This document shows positions 1 to 5,856 of a stretch of DNA of 8,127 bases, piece by piece. Made by a program: the position numbers and the translations under genes. Location: contig CALVJE010000047.1 in NCBI GenBank assembly GCA_944331725.1, positions 1 through 8,127 of the forward strand. The letters run 5' to 3'. Position 1 is the first letter of the stretch; the number at the start of each line of letters is the position of its first letter. The notes below the pieces were generated by a model. It searched no databases and had not been told where the DNA came from. It was given only the letters and a program-made list of their open reading frames with translations. This DNA comes from an uncultured Bacilli bacterium (lineage in GTDB: Bacteria; Bacillota_I; Bacilli_A; RF39; UBA660).

Positions 1-1163
1 TGGTTAACTCCAAATCTATGTTGTTCATCTGTAATAACTAAACCAAGATTATGATAAGTAACATCTTCTTGAATTAAAGCGTGAGTTCCAACGATTATAT
101 CAATATCACCATTTTTTAACTCCTCATAGATTAAATCTTTTTCCTTTTTAGGAGTTGATCCAGTAAGTAAAGCCATACTTAAGTTATAATCAGCAAAGAT
201 ATCTTTTAAATTACTAAAATGTTGTGTTGCAAGTATTTCAGTAGGCGCCATTAAAGCACTTTGATAGCCACTTAAATAATTTGCATACATTGCTATAAAA
301 GAAACAATAGTCTTACCACTACCAACATCACCTTGTAATAATCTATTCATTCTACTCTTACTCTTTAAATCTTTAATAATTGTGTTAACAGCAGTTACTT
401 GGTCTTTAGTAAGTTCATAAGGAAGATGCGAAATAAATTCATTTACTTTAGATTCATCTATATCCCTTTCAATTCCACTATTCGCTTTCTTATTCTCTTC
501 TTTTAAATAATTAATTTTAAACATAAACTCAAATAACTCTTCATATTTAAGTCTTATCATTGCCTCTTTTAATTTCTCTTTACTAGGAGGATTATGTACT
601 ATATTTAAAGCCATTCTCTTATTAGAAAAATTATACTTTTCTTGATACTTTAAAGGAATACTATCGTGTATCTCTTTACTTTGACTAAGTAGAGCCATAT
701 TAATATATAAAGCCATATTTTTATTAGTTAAGCCATTAGTTAAATGATAAACTGGCTCTATCTTTACCTTATTAGAAAGTGATTCCATCTTTATTTCTGA
801 TGCTGTTATTACATTTTTAGGCTTATCAAATTTACCTATAACAGTAACAGTAGTACCAACAGTAAGTTGACTTTTTAAGAAAGCTCTATTAAATATTGAT
901 ACCCCTACAACTCCACTAGCTGTTACAAGACGAAAATTCATCTTATTAAGTCCTGCTTTAAATCTAACTAATATAGGACTACTTTCTATCTTACCATCTA
1001 TAATTATATGATCTCCATCATTTGTCTCTTCTAAATTGCCTCTAACTAAAAATTCATATCTAAAAGGATAATGTGTAACTAAATCATCTACTGTATTTAT
1101 TCCTATCTTAGAAAGAAGTGTTAAAGCTCTAGGTCCTACACCTTTTATATCTTTTAATGCCAT
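1..1163 (-). CDS. recG: ATP-dependent DNA helicase RecG, N-terminal part (3' end beyond window)
   Basis: RecG remodels stalled replication forks and Holliday junctions in the cytoplasm. The frame read from 1163 down to 1 is open for 387 codons and then leaves the window. Visible landmarks: an N-terminal helix-hairpin-like 'KGVGPRALTLLSKIGI' followed by 'THYPFRYE' (residues ~7-45), typical of RecG; a wedge/OB-type region to ~residue 190; then the superfamily 2 helicase domain with Walker A GDVGSGKT (278-285, Lys284), motif Ia APTEIL (306-311), GTHALIQ, and the DEQHRFG box (379-385), which is diagnostic of RecG/Mfd-type helicases. Family members are about 680 residues, so roughly the last 290 residues, including the second helicase lobe, lie outside. 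The start ATG has a good Shine-Dalgarno (AGGTGG, 1169-1174, five bases upstream). It is transcribed divergently from the sigma gene. No frameshift or stop was found in a full hand translation. Confidence 0.97.
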   Translation of the reverse strand, partial: MALKDIKGVGPRALTLLSKIGINTVDDLVTHYPFRYEFLVRGNLEETNDGDHIIIDGKIESSPILVRFKAGLNKMNFRLVTASGVVGVSIFNRAFLKSQLTVGTTVTVIGKFDKPKNVITASEIKMESLSNKVKIEPVYHLTNGLTNKNMALYINMALLSQSKEIHDSIPLKYQEKYNFSNKRMALNIVHNPPSKEKLKEAMIRLKYEELFEFMFKINYLKEENKKANSGIERDIDESKVNEFISHLPYELTKDQVTAVNTIIKDLKSKSRMNRLLQGDVGSGKTIVSFIAMYANYLSGYQSALMAPTEILATQHFSNLKDIFADYNLSMALLTGSTPKKEKDLIYEELKNGDIDIIVGTHALIQEDVTYHNLGLVITDEQHRFGVN

Positions 1164-1189
1164 ACACGCCACCTCTTTTTCTGTCTCAT

Positions 1190-1218
1190 ATTATAGCATA
1201 TTTTTTAGAATTTTAAAA
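1190..1218 (-). promoter_or_regulatory. recG promoter, extended -10 type
   Basis: On the minus strand TGCTATAAT (1198-1190) is a perfect extended -10 element (TGn plus TATAAT). The -35 position, 17 bases further upstream (1218-1213), reads TTTTAA, a poor match to TTGACA, as is common when an extended -10 is present. Transcription would start near 1183, leaving a leader of about 20 bases that contains the recG ribosome binding site. Seen in sequence; activity is inferred. Confidence 0.6.
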
Positions 1219-1241
1219 GAAAATAAATCATAAATCTTTAA

Positions 1242-1270
1242 TTTACATATTAGAAGACTAATGATAAAAT
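1242..1270 (+). promoter_or_regulatory. Housekeeping-type promoter for the giant sigma factor gene
   Basis: TTTACA (1242-1247, one mismatch to the -35 consensus) is separated by exactly 17 bases from TAAAAT (1265-1270, one mismatch to -10). TG at 1262-1263 makes it also an extended -10. The predicted start is near 1277, giving a leader of only about 15 bases, which carries the ribosome binding site AGGTGA (1282-1287) for the ATG at 1292. This is a strong sigma-A-like promoter, so the giant sigma factor is probably made by the vegetative polymerase unless repressed. Confidence 0.65.
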
Positions 1271-1273
1271 AAA

Positions 1274-1285
1274 ACCTAATTAGGT
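1274..1285. promoter_or_regulatory. 12-bp perfect palindrome at the transcription start and ribosome binding site of the sigma gene
   Basis: ACCTAATTAGGT reads the same on both strands. It begins four bases after the -10 box and its last four bases (AGGT) are part of the Shine-Dalgarno of the sigma gene. The position suits an operator for a dimeric repressor. The arms are adjacent without a loop, so it is not a useful RNA hairpin. In DNA this AT-rich a short palindrome can occur by chance; the C/G ends make chance somewhat less likely. The bound protein is unknown. Confidence 0.35.
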
Positions 1286-1291
1286 GATTGT

Positions 1292-4200
1292 ATGGATAAA
1301 GAAGATCTTTATGAATATTTAAAAGAAATAAACAAAATTCCACTTTTAACTGATGAAGAAGTAATAATGTATGCGAAACTTTATGAACAAGGGGATGAAA
1401 ATGCAAAAAATAAACTAATTGAAGCAAATCTTCGTCTTGTTGTTTCTATTGCTAAAAACTTTGCTAATAGAGACTTACCATTTTTTGATTTAATTCAAGA
1501 AGGAAATATTGGGCTTATTACAGCAGTGGAAAAGTTTGATTATACCAAAGGTTACAAATTCTCAACTTATGCAACTTGGTGGATTAGGCAGACTATAGTA
1601 AGAGCAATTGATAATAAGTCAAGAACCATAAGGATTCCTGTTCATATATTGGAAATAGTTAATAGAGTGGAAAAATTTAAAAAACAGTTTTTATTAAATT
1701 CAAATAGAGAACCAACAGATGATGAAATAAAAAAAGAATTAAAAATTACAGATAGTACATTAAAAAGTGTTGAAGAAGCAAGGATATATGTTGAGTCTTT
1801 AAACAGTGCTTTTGGCAATAATGATGAAACAAAGAAACGTGAAAACTTTATTTTCAAAGAAGATGATAAAAATATTTTTGATGAAAAAATTGACTTACAA
1901 ATATTAAAAGCTACTATAAAAAGAATACTAAATAAAGAACAATATTACATTATATATAAAAGAATTTTTGCAGAACCTCAATCTATCTTAGAAACATTAG
2001 GTAAGGATTTAGGAGTATCTAGAGAAAGAGTAAGACAAATAGAAAATGTAGCTAAAAATGTCATTAAAGAAAATTTAAAAAAAGAAATAAAAGAGACAAC
2101 TAAAAAATATAGTATAAAACAATTAGATAATATGAATTTAACTCCATTAGATCCAGATATAATCACCCTACTACATTATTTGAAAGGACATTTAAAAGAA
2201 GAAGAATATTTGATCGCTTATAATAAAATAACTAAAAATGATAATACTTTATATTATCAAAATATGGTTACTGACTATAATAGTATAATTGATTATATAA
2301 CAGAAATTATTAATAATTTATTTGCAAATAAAAGAAAAATATTTGAGTATTATAAAAGTAAATATAGTCTAAAGGAAATATTTGCTTTAGATATTGTACC
2401 AAATATCAACACAATAATATATTCAAAAAATTATTATAATTTTTTTTCAAACCTTACTTTTGAAGAAATAATAACTACTAAAAGTTATCAAGAATTTGAT
2501 GAAAAAACTAAAAAAATAATTGCATATTACTTTAAAGTTCCTACTGACAACCAAAGAAATGGAAAATATATTTTAGAAAGAGATATGAATTTATGGTTAT
2601 TAAATTACTATGATAATCACTTTTTTTCCTTAAAAGAACAAGAAATAAGAACTATTCTAGAAGAATGTAAAGATGAATTAACTGAAAAGCAAATTGAGGG
2701 AATAAGGTCATTGTATATAGACAAAAGAAAAAGCAATATAAAAGAATATAGTGCATATTTAGAATTTAAACTATTAAAATTAAAATATGGTATTAATAAC
2801 TATTTTAGAATAGAATTAACAAAAGAAGAAATAATAGAAACTGTAAAAAAATGTCCTGCTTTACTTAATGAAACAGAAAAAAATATTTTATATGATGCAT
2901 ATGGAATAGATACAAAGCCTTTAAATAAAAAGGAGCTAACAATTAAATATAACTTAACTGAAGATAGAGTTAGAGATTGGCTACAAGTAATCAAAAAAAG
3001 AGTTTTAATAGAATACTATGATGTATATATGCATAATTATGATTGGAAAGAAAAGTATAATAATCTTTTATATGAATATCTAAATAATTCAAGATATAGT
3101 TTTAATGAAGAAACTAGAAAAGTACTAAACTTATACTTAGAAAATAAATCTTATAAAGAAATAGAGACTATTACAGGTTATAATAATTTACAAATATCAG
3201 CACTTATTACAGATGGAATTAGAGAAGCAAAGTTTTATTACTATAAAATTAAAACTCTAGTAAATGTTACAAATGAAGATATTAAAAGATTATCTAAAAA
3301 ATATAATTATTCTAAAGAAGAACAACAAATAATTCAAGAATATTATATAGAACGAAAACTAATAAAAGATATTGCTGAAAATAAATCTAAAACTACTAGC
3401 ATCATAACTTACTTGATAAAAGTATTTTATAAAAGATATTTAGATGAAATGATTCCTAAAATTGAAAAAGATAGTTATATAGAGGCTGTTACTTCTTATC
3501 CTACTGATTCTATTTTAAATGAAACAGAAAGAAGCATTATATCTTATAAGTATGGAATTAAAACTAAAGAAAATATTGATGGTATAGTTTTAGATGATAA
3601 TACTTTACAAAAGAAATATTCTAAAAATAAAGTTCAATACAAAAAAATAATAGATACTATTGATAAGAAAATTAAAGAAAATCTCCTTGGTATATCATAT
3701 CCAGAATATGGGCGTATTAAAAGAGATGAATTAAAAATAATTTTAGAAGATTATAATCTACCAATAACTACTATAGAAAGGGATTTTTTATGTGACTTAC
3801 TAGGACTAAATGATCAGGAAGTTTTAGATGAAGAAAGTTTAGCTAAAAAATATAACATAGCAAAAAAATCATTAAAAAGAAAATATCAAAGAATTATTTT
3901 AACAATATTAGAATATAAAGGTAATAATAAGAAAAAGCAAATATCTTATGATAAAGATATTGTTAAAATATTAAAATACTTTAGTATATTTGAGCAAAAG
4001 ATATTAGAAAAATATTATAAAGAAAACAAAAATATTAAAGAAATAAGTAAAGAATTAAATATAAATACTGATAAGCTTAGAGATTTAGTAATATACATAA
4101 AAATTCGTGTAAAAAAGCTTTTAACTAATTCTCTTAAAACTAAAAAATTTGATTATGAATATGCTAGAAAGGTTATAAATTATAAAGACTTTCCAATATA

Positions 4201-4780
4201 TCACGATAAAGAACTATGTTTAGACATTTATAAAATGTATACAGGAGAAATTGGTGATGCTATATATACTAATAGAGAAATAATTGAAATTTTAAAATTA
4301 AAAGATAATCCTGAAGTAATAAGTAGAACAGTATCTATGGTAATGCTTTTAGTTGAGTTATATAAAGATGGATATAGGAAGAAGCCTTATATTGATAGAG
4401 AAGAAATAGAAAATTACTATTTGAAAAATCAAGATAAAATGTTAACTTTTCAAAAGAAAAAATATACAGCTTTTTTGGGTAAAAAACAAGCTATATATAA
4501 TCAACAAGCAGATATACCTTTAAATATTGTTTATGATGTAATAAGAAGTAAAAAAGAAATGCCTTTTAATATTTCAAAAGAAACTAGAAAATCTATGATT
4601 ATTTTTTTAAAAAGACATAAAGTGCCTTTGCAATTAAAATCTAATATAAAAAAATATTATCAAATTTCAAATAAAGACTTAATAAATGGAAAAGATAAAA
4701 TTAAATTATTTTCTTTATTATTACCTATATATGAAGAATTAAAACAAAAAGAAAATAAATTAAAAAAATATAATCTTTAA
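1292..4780 (+). CDS. Giant sigma-70 family protein (1162 aa): RpoD-type sigma factor fused to a long array of region-4-like repeats
   Basis: Residues 1-265 read as a complete sigma-70 factor lacking region 1.1. They comprise region 1.2 ([18 protein letters not shown], 6-23), region 2 with the core-polymerase binding [10 protein letters not shown] (66-75), regions 2.3/2.4 ([10 protein letters not shown], 91-100), region 3.0 RTIRIPVH (111-118) and region 4.2 helix-turn-helix [11 protein letters not shown] (241-251). Residues that contact promoters in E. coli RpoD are kept (W96, W97, Q100, H118, E121, R244, E245, R248, Q249), although the equivalent of T440 is V103. Sigma factors of this class usually end soon after region 4.2. 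Here ~900 more residues follow, rich in Lys, Ile, Asn, Tyr and Glu, with no signal peptide or membrane segment, and with recurring region-4-like units (listed separately). The start has AGGTGA five bases (1287 to 1292) upstream and its own promoter. It is probably co-transcribed with the next gene. The sigma identity is certain; the role of the extension is unknown. Confidence 0.93.
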   Translation: MDKEDLYEYLKEINKIPLLTDEEVIMYAKLYEQGDENAKNKLIEANLRLVVSIAKNFANRDLPFFDLIQEGNIGLITAVEKFDYTKGYKFSTYATWWIRQTIVRAIDNKSRTIRIPVHILEIVNRVEKFKKQFLLNSNREPTDDEIKKELKITDSTLKSVEEARIYVESLNSAFGNNDETKKRENFIFKEDDKNIFDEKIDLQILKATIKRILNKEQYYIIYKRIFAEPQSILETLGKDLGVSRERVRQIENVAKNVIKENLKKEIKETTKKYSIKQLDNMNLTPLDPDIITLLHYLKGHLKEEEYLIAYNKITKNDNTLYYQNMVTDYNSIIDYITEIINNLFANKRKIFEYYKSKYSLKEIFALDIVPNINTIIYSKNYYNFFSNLTFEEIITTKSYQEFDEKTKKIIAYYFKVPTDNQRNGKYILERDMNLWLLNYYDNHFFSLKEQEIRTILEECKDELTEKQIEGIRSLYIDKRKSNIKEYSAYLEFKLLKLKYGINNYFRIELTKEEIIETVKKCPALLNETEKNILYDAYGIDTKPLNKKELTIKYNLTEDRVRDWLQVIKKRVLIEYYDVYMHNYDWKEKYNNLLYEYLNNSRYSFNEETRKVLNLYLENKSYKEIETITGYNNLQISALITDGIREAKFYYYKIKTLVNVTNEDIKRLSKKYNYSKEEQQIIQEYYIERKLIKDIAENKSKTTSIITYLIKVFYKRYLDEMIPKIEKDSYIEAVTSYPTDSILNETERSIISYKYGIKTKENIDGIVLDDNTLQKKYSKNKVQYKKIIDTIDKKIKENLLGISYPEYGRIKRDELKIILEDYNLPITTIERDFLCDLLGLNDQEVLDEESLAKKYNIAKKSLKRKYQRIILTILEYKGNNKKKQISYDKDIVKILKYFSIFEQKILEKYYKENKNIKEISKELNINTDKLRDLVIYIKIRVKKLLTNSLKTKKFDYEYARKVINYKDFPIYHDKELCLDIYKMYTGEIGDAIYTNREIIEILKLKDNPEVISRTVSMVMLLVELYKDGYRKKPYIDREEIENYYLKNQDKMLTFQKKKYTAFLGKKQAIYNQQADIPLNIVYDVIRSKKEMPFNISKETRKSMIIFLKRHKVPLQLKSNIKKYYQISNKDLINGKDKIKLFSLLLPIYEELKQKENKLKKYNL
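2192..4126 (+). repeat. Protein-level degenerate tandem array of sigma region-4-like helix-turn-helix units (residues 301-945)
   Basis: After the genuine region 4 (helix beginning at residue 213, LNKEQYYI), the same pattern recurs: an opening L/F-x-E-x-x-x-x-I helix, a spacer often containing YGI, a second helix with hydrophobic and KYN-type residues, and a final basic helix. Unit starts seen by eye are 301, 402, 463, 525, 604, 673, 742, 825 and 897, about 60 to 100 residues apart. The clearest are 525-572 ([16 protein letters not shown]... then [18 protein letters not shown]), 742-798 ([16 protein letters not shown]...) and 825-873 ([13 protein letters not shown]... [17 protein letters not shown]). 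YGI/LGL sits where FGLD lies between regions 4.1 and 4.2 of ordinary sigma factors. The repeats are divergent at DNA level; boundaries are approximate. Residues 946-1162 show only weaker traces (for example near 1092). Confidence 0.6.
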
Positions 4781-4815
4781 TAATTATAATGCATACCATT
4801 ATATAGGAGGAAGTT

Positions 4816-5544
4816 ATGAAAGTAATTGCAAATGGTGGGGCATCTACTAAAAATGTTGCAAGTAATACATTAGATGCTATTTATTTAGGATTTAAAGCTC
4901 CATATATTGATGGGTTTAAATTTAAACTTTATTTAACTAAAGATAAAGAAATTATTACTTTAAGTGATGATATAGTAGAATTATATACTAAAGGGCTTAA
5001 TGAAATAGATGATTATACTTTAAAAGAGTTTTTACTTTTTAATGTAGGTAGTAATGTTCAAAAACAACAAATAGTTACATTGAAACAAATTCTTTATGTA
5101 TTTCAAAATACTAATAAATATTTAATATTAGAACTTGCAGATCAAAAAGAAAATAATGCTTTATTTACTGATTTAGTTTTAAATATGATAAGAGGTTATT
5201 CTAATAGTATTAATATTTATTTAGAAAGTGAAAATGTAGAAATAGTTGAATATTTAAAATCTACTGATAATTCTTATCCTATTGGTATTAGAGTAACTGA
5301 GAATAGTAGAGACAACTGGTATGTTGATGTTGATTTTTATGATATTAATACTACTCTTTTAGATGATTTTAATATAAGAGATAAAGTAGCGGAAAATAAA
5401 CTTATTATGATAGATCAAGTTAATAGAATGGAAGTATTTGATTTAATTTATGCTGAATATCAAGATATATTTAATTATATTTATATTATAACAAGTCAAA
5501 TTGCTAATATTAATAGTAGTGAACAAATACAAAACAGAAGTTAG
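4816..5544 (+). CDS. GDPD-fold protein lacking catalytic residues (probable pseudo-phosphodiesterase, 242 aa)
   Basis: The protein follows the layout of glycerophosphodiester phosphodiesterases, TIM-barrel enzymes that hydrolyse glycerophosphodiesters, and has their usual length. The N-terminal strand VIANGGAS stands where the family has AHRG, SNTLDA where it has ENTLAA, DGFKFKLYLTKD (32-43) where it has DGIELDVRLTKD, and LSDD (49-52) where it has FHDD. The first His is N6 and its Arg is G7, the metal-binding Glu and Asp are K35 and K37, and the second His is S50. A later acidic residue, E106 in LILELAD, remains. Catalysis is therefore unlikely; a binding or regulatory role is inferred. No signal peptide or membrane helix is evident, so it is probably cytoplasmic. 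A strong Shine-Dalgarno AGGAGG (4805-4810) fixes the start. It lies 35 bases after the sigma gene with no terminator between, so co-transcription is likely; an isolated TATAAT at 4785-4790 lacks a -35. Its stop codon lies inside the terminator stem. The assignment rests on motif-by-motif alignment only. Confidence 0.72.
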   Translation: MKVIANGGASTKNVASNTLDAIYLGFKAPYIDGFKFKLYLTKDKEIITLSDDIVELYTKGLNEIDDYTLKEFLLFNVGSNVQKQQIVTLKQILYVFQNTNKYLILELADQKENNALFTDLVLNMIRGYSNSINIYLESENVEIVEYLKSTDNSYPIGIRVTENSRDNWYVDVDFYDINTTLLDDFNIRDKVAENKLIMIDQVNRMEVFDLIYAEYQDIFNYIYIITSQIANINSSEQIQNRS

Positions 5545-5569
5545 GGTTTAACTTCTGTTTTTATTATTT
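5531..5569 (+). terminator. Intrinsic terminator after the GDPD-like gene
   Basis: A perfect 13-bp stem pairs 5531-5543 with 5549-5561 (core ACAGAAGTTA / TAACTTCTGT) around a 5-base loop, followed by a T-rich tail (TTTTTATTATTT). The TAG stop of the upstream gene (5542-5544) is inside the stem. It closes the sigma/GDPD-like transcription unit. Confidence 0.85.
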
Positions 5570-5644
5570 AAATACCTTATATTCTTTCTCCTCTACTTTA
5601 AGTAAAAATTTCTAAAAAAAATAAATAATTTTTTTCAAAAAGTG

Positions 5645-5673
5645 TTGACAAAATTACTACAAATGATTATTAT
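5645..5673 (+). promoter_or_regulatory. Strong sigma-A-type promoter upstream of the structured RNA and collagen-like gene
   Basis: TTGACA (5645-5650, perfect) and TATTAT (5668-5673, one mismatch) are separated by 17 bases, the ideal spacing. Predicted transcription start is about 5680. It lies about 180 bases upstream of the collagen-like start codon, so the transcript either is a short RNA ending near 5790 or is the long leader of the collagen gene. Confidence 0.75.
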
Positions 5674-5679
5674 AAAAAG

Positions 5680-5790
5680 CACCAATTCGGAATTAGGCGA
5701 ATTGGTCGCTAGTATCACACTAGCCAACCCCTTTTTATTCTTTTTTAAGAGGCTGCCCTTCAGGGGGTGCAGTCTCTATTTTTATTTTTT
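5680..5790 (+). ncRNA. Candidate structured RNA: small RNA or 5' leader element of the collagen-like gene
   Basis: From the predicted start the RNA would form hairpin 1, ACCAATTC (5681-5688) with GAATTGGT (5699-5706), 8 perfect pairs around a 10-base loop. Hairpin 2 is GCTAGT (5708-5713) with ACTAGC (5719-5724), loop ATCAC. Then come AACCCC and a U-rich stretch (5732-5746), and a GC-rich third hairpin followed by U-runs. There is no open frame with a ribosome binding site in this segment. I do not recognise it as a named riboswitch or RNA family. The first bases GCACC can also pair with GGTGC at 5766-5770 in the third hairpin, which would allow two alternative folds. Its existence as a transcript is inferred from promoter plus terminator. 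Confidence 0.5.
5748..5790 (+). terminator. Terminator or attenuator hairpin in the leader region
   Basis: AGAGGCTGC (5748-5756) pairs with GCAGTCTCT (5769-5777), nine pairs with one G-U. Inside are CC/GG pairs around TTCA. A T-rich run (ATTTTTATTTTTT) follows immediately. This is much more GC-rich than its surroundings and fits an intrinsic terminator. It stands between the TTGACA promoter and the collagen-like gene, so that gene needs read-through, antitermination or its own promoter. Confidence 0.7.
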
Positions 5791-5808
5791 CCTATGACGA
5801 TAGTCAAG

Positions 5809-5835
5809 ACAAAAATTAATCTCCTTCATATTTTA
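5809..5835 (+). promoter_or_regulatory. Weak candidate promoter resembling sigma-K/sigma-E mother-cell promoters
   Basis: CATATTTTA (5827-5835) matches the CATAnnnTA form of the -10 of sporulation mother-cell sigma factors in Bacillus, and AC (5809-5810) stands 16 bases before it, as in the short sigma-K -35. The match is low in information and the DNA is AT-rich. It is mentioned because the downstream gene resembles exosporium proteins, which are made under such promoters. Nothing in the window shows that this organism sporulates. Confidence 0.25.
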
Positions 5836-5849
5836 TATAGTGAAAGGAG
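5821..5849 (+). promoter_or_regulatory. Possible Shine-Dalgarno-masking hairpin of the collagen-like gene
   Basis: CTCCTT (5821-5826) is perfectly complementary to AAGGAG (5844-5849), the ribosome binding site of the collagen-like gene, with a 17-base, AU-rich loop that can add a few pairs (ATA/TAT). In a transcript from the upstream promoter the ribosome binding site could be hidden. A transcript starting near 5842 would lack the masking strand. Pairing is seen in sequence; a regulatory effect is inferred. Confidence 0.4.
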
Positions 5850-5856
5850 AAAAAGT

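Noticed and set aside
1191..1427. Antisense open frame of 78 codons overlapping the start of the sigma gene, and similar antisense frames at 1642-1857, 1978-2166 and 2800-2994.
   Set aside because: Leu/Phe/Ser-rich shadows of AT-rich coding DNA with no ribosome binding site or recognisable domains.
1292..4780. Possibility that the sigma protein is two genes fused by a frameshift or lost stop.
   Set aside because: The composition is continuous, there is no ATG with a good ribosome binding site near the end of region 4, and region-4-like units continue the same pattern beyond residue 265. It still deserves a check of the raw reads.
4785..4790. TATAAT just upstream of the GDPD-like gene as a separate promoter.
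   Set aside because: No -35-like sequence or TGn extension at the right position; in DNA this AT-rich an isolated hexamer is weak evidence.
5767..5856. Earlier in-frame GTG start for the collagen-like protein, adding 30 residues.
   Set aside because: The extra stretch is translated from the terminator hairpin and leader, has no ribosome binding site, and ATG 5857 has a strong AAGGAG at proper distance.
5545..5856. CRISPR array, tRNA or insertion sequence in the largest non-coding gap.
   Set aside because: No regularly spaced repeats, no cloverleaf, and no transposase or flanking terminal inverted repeats; the inverted repeats present are local hairpins.
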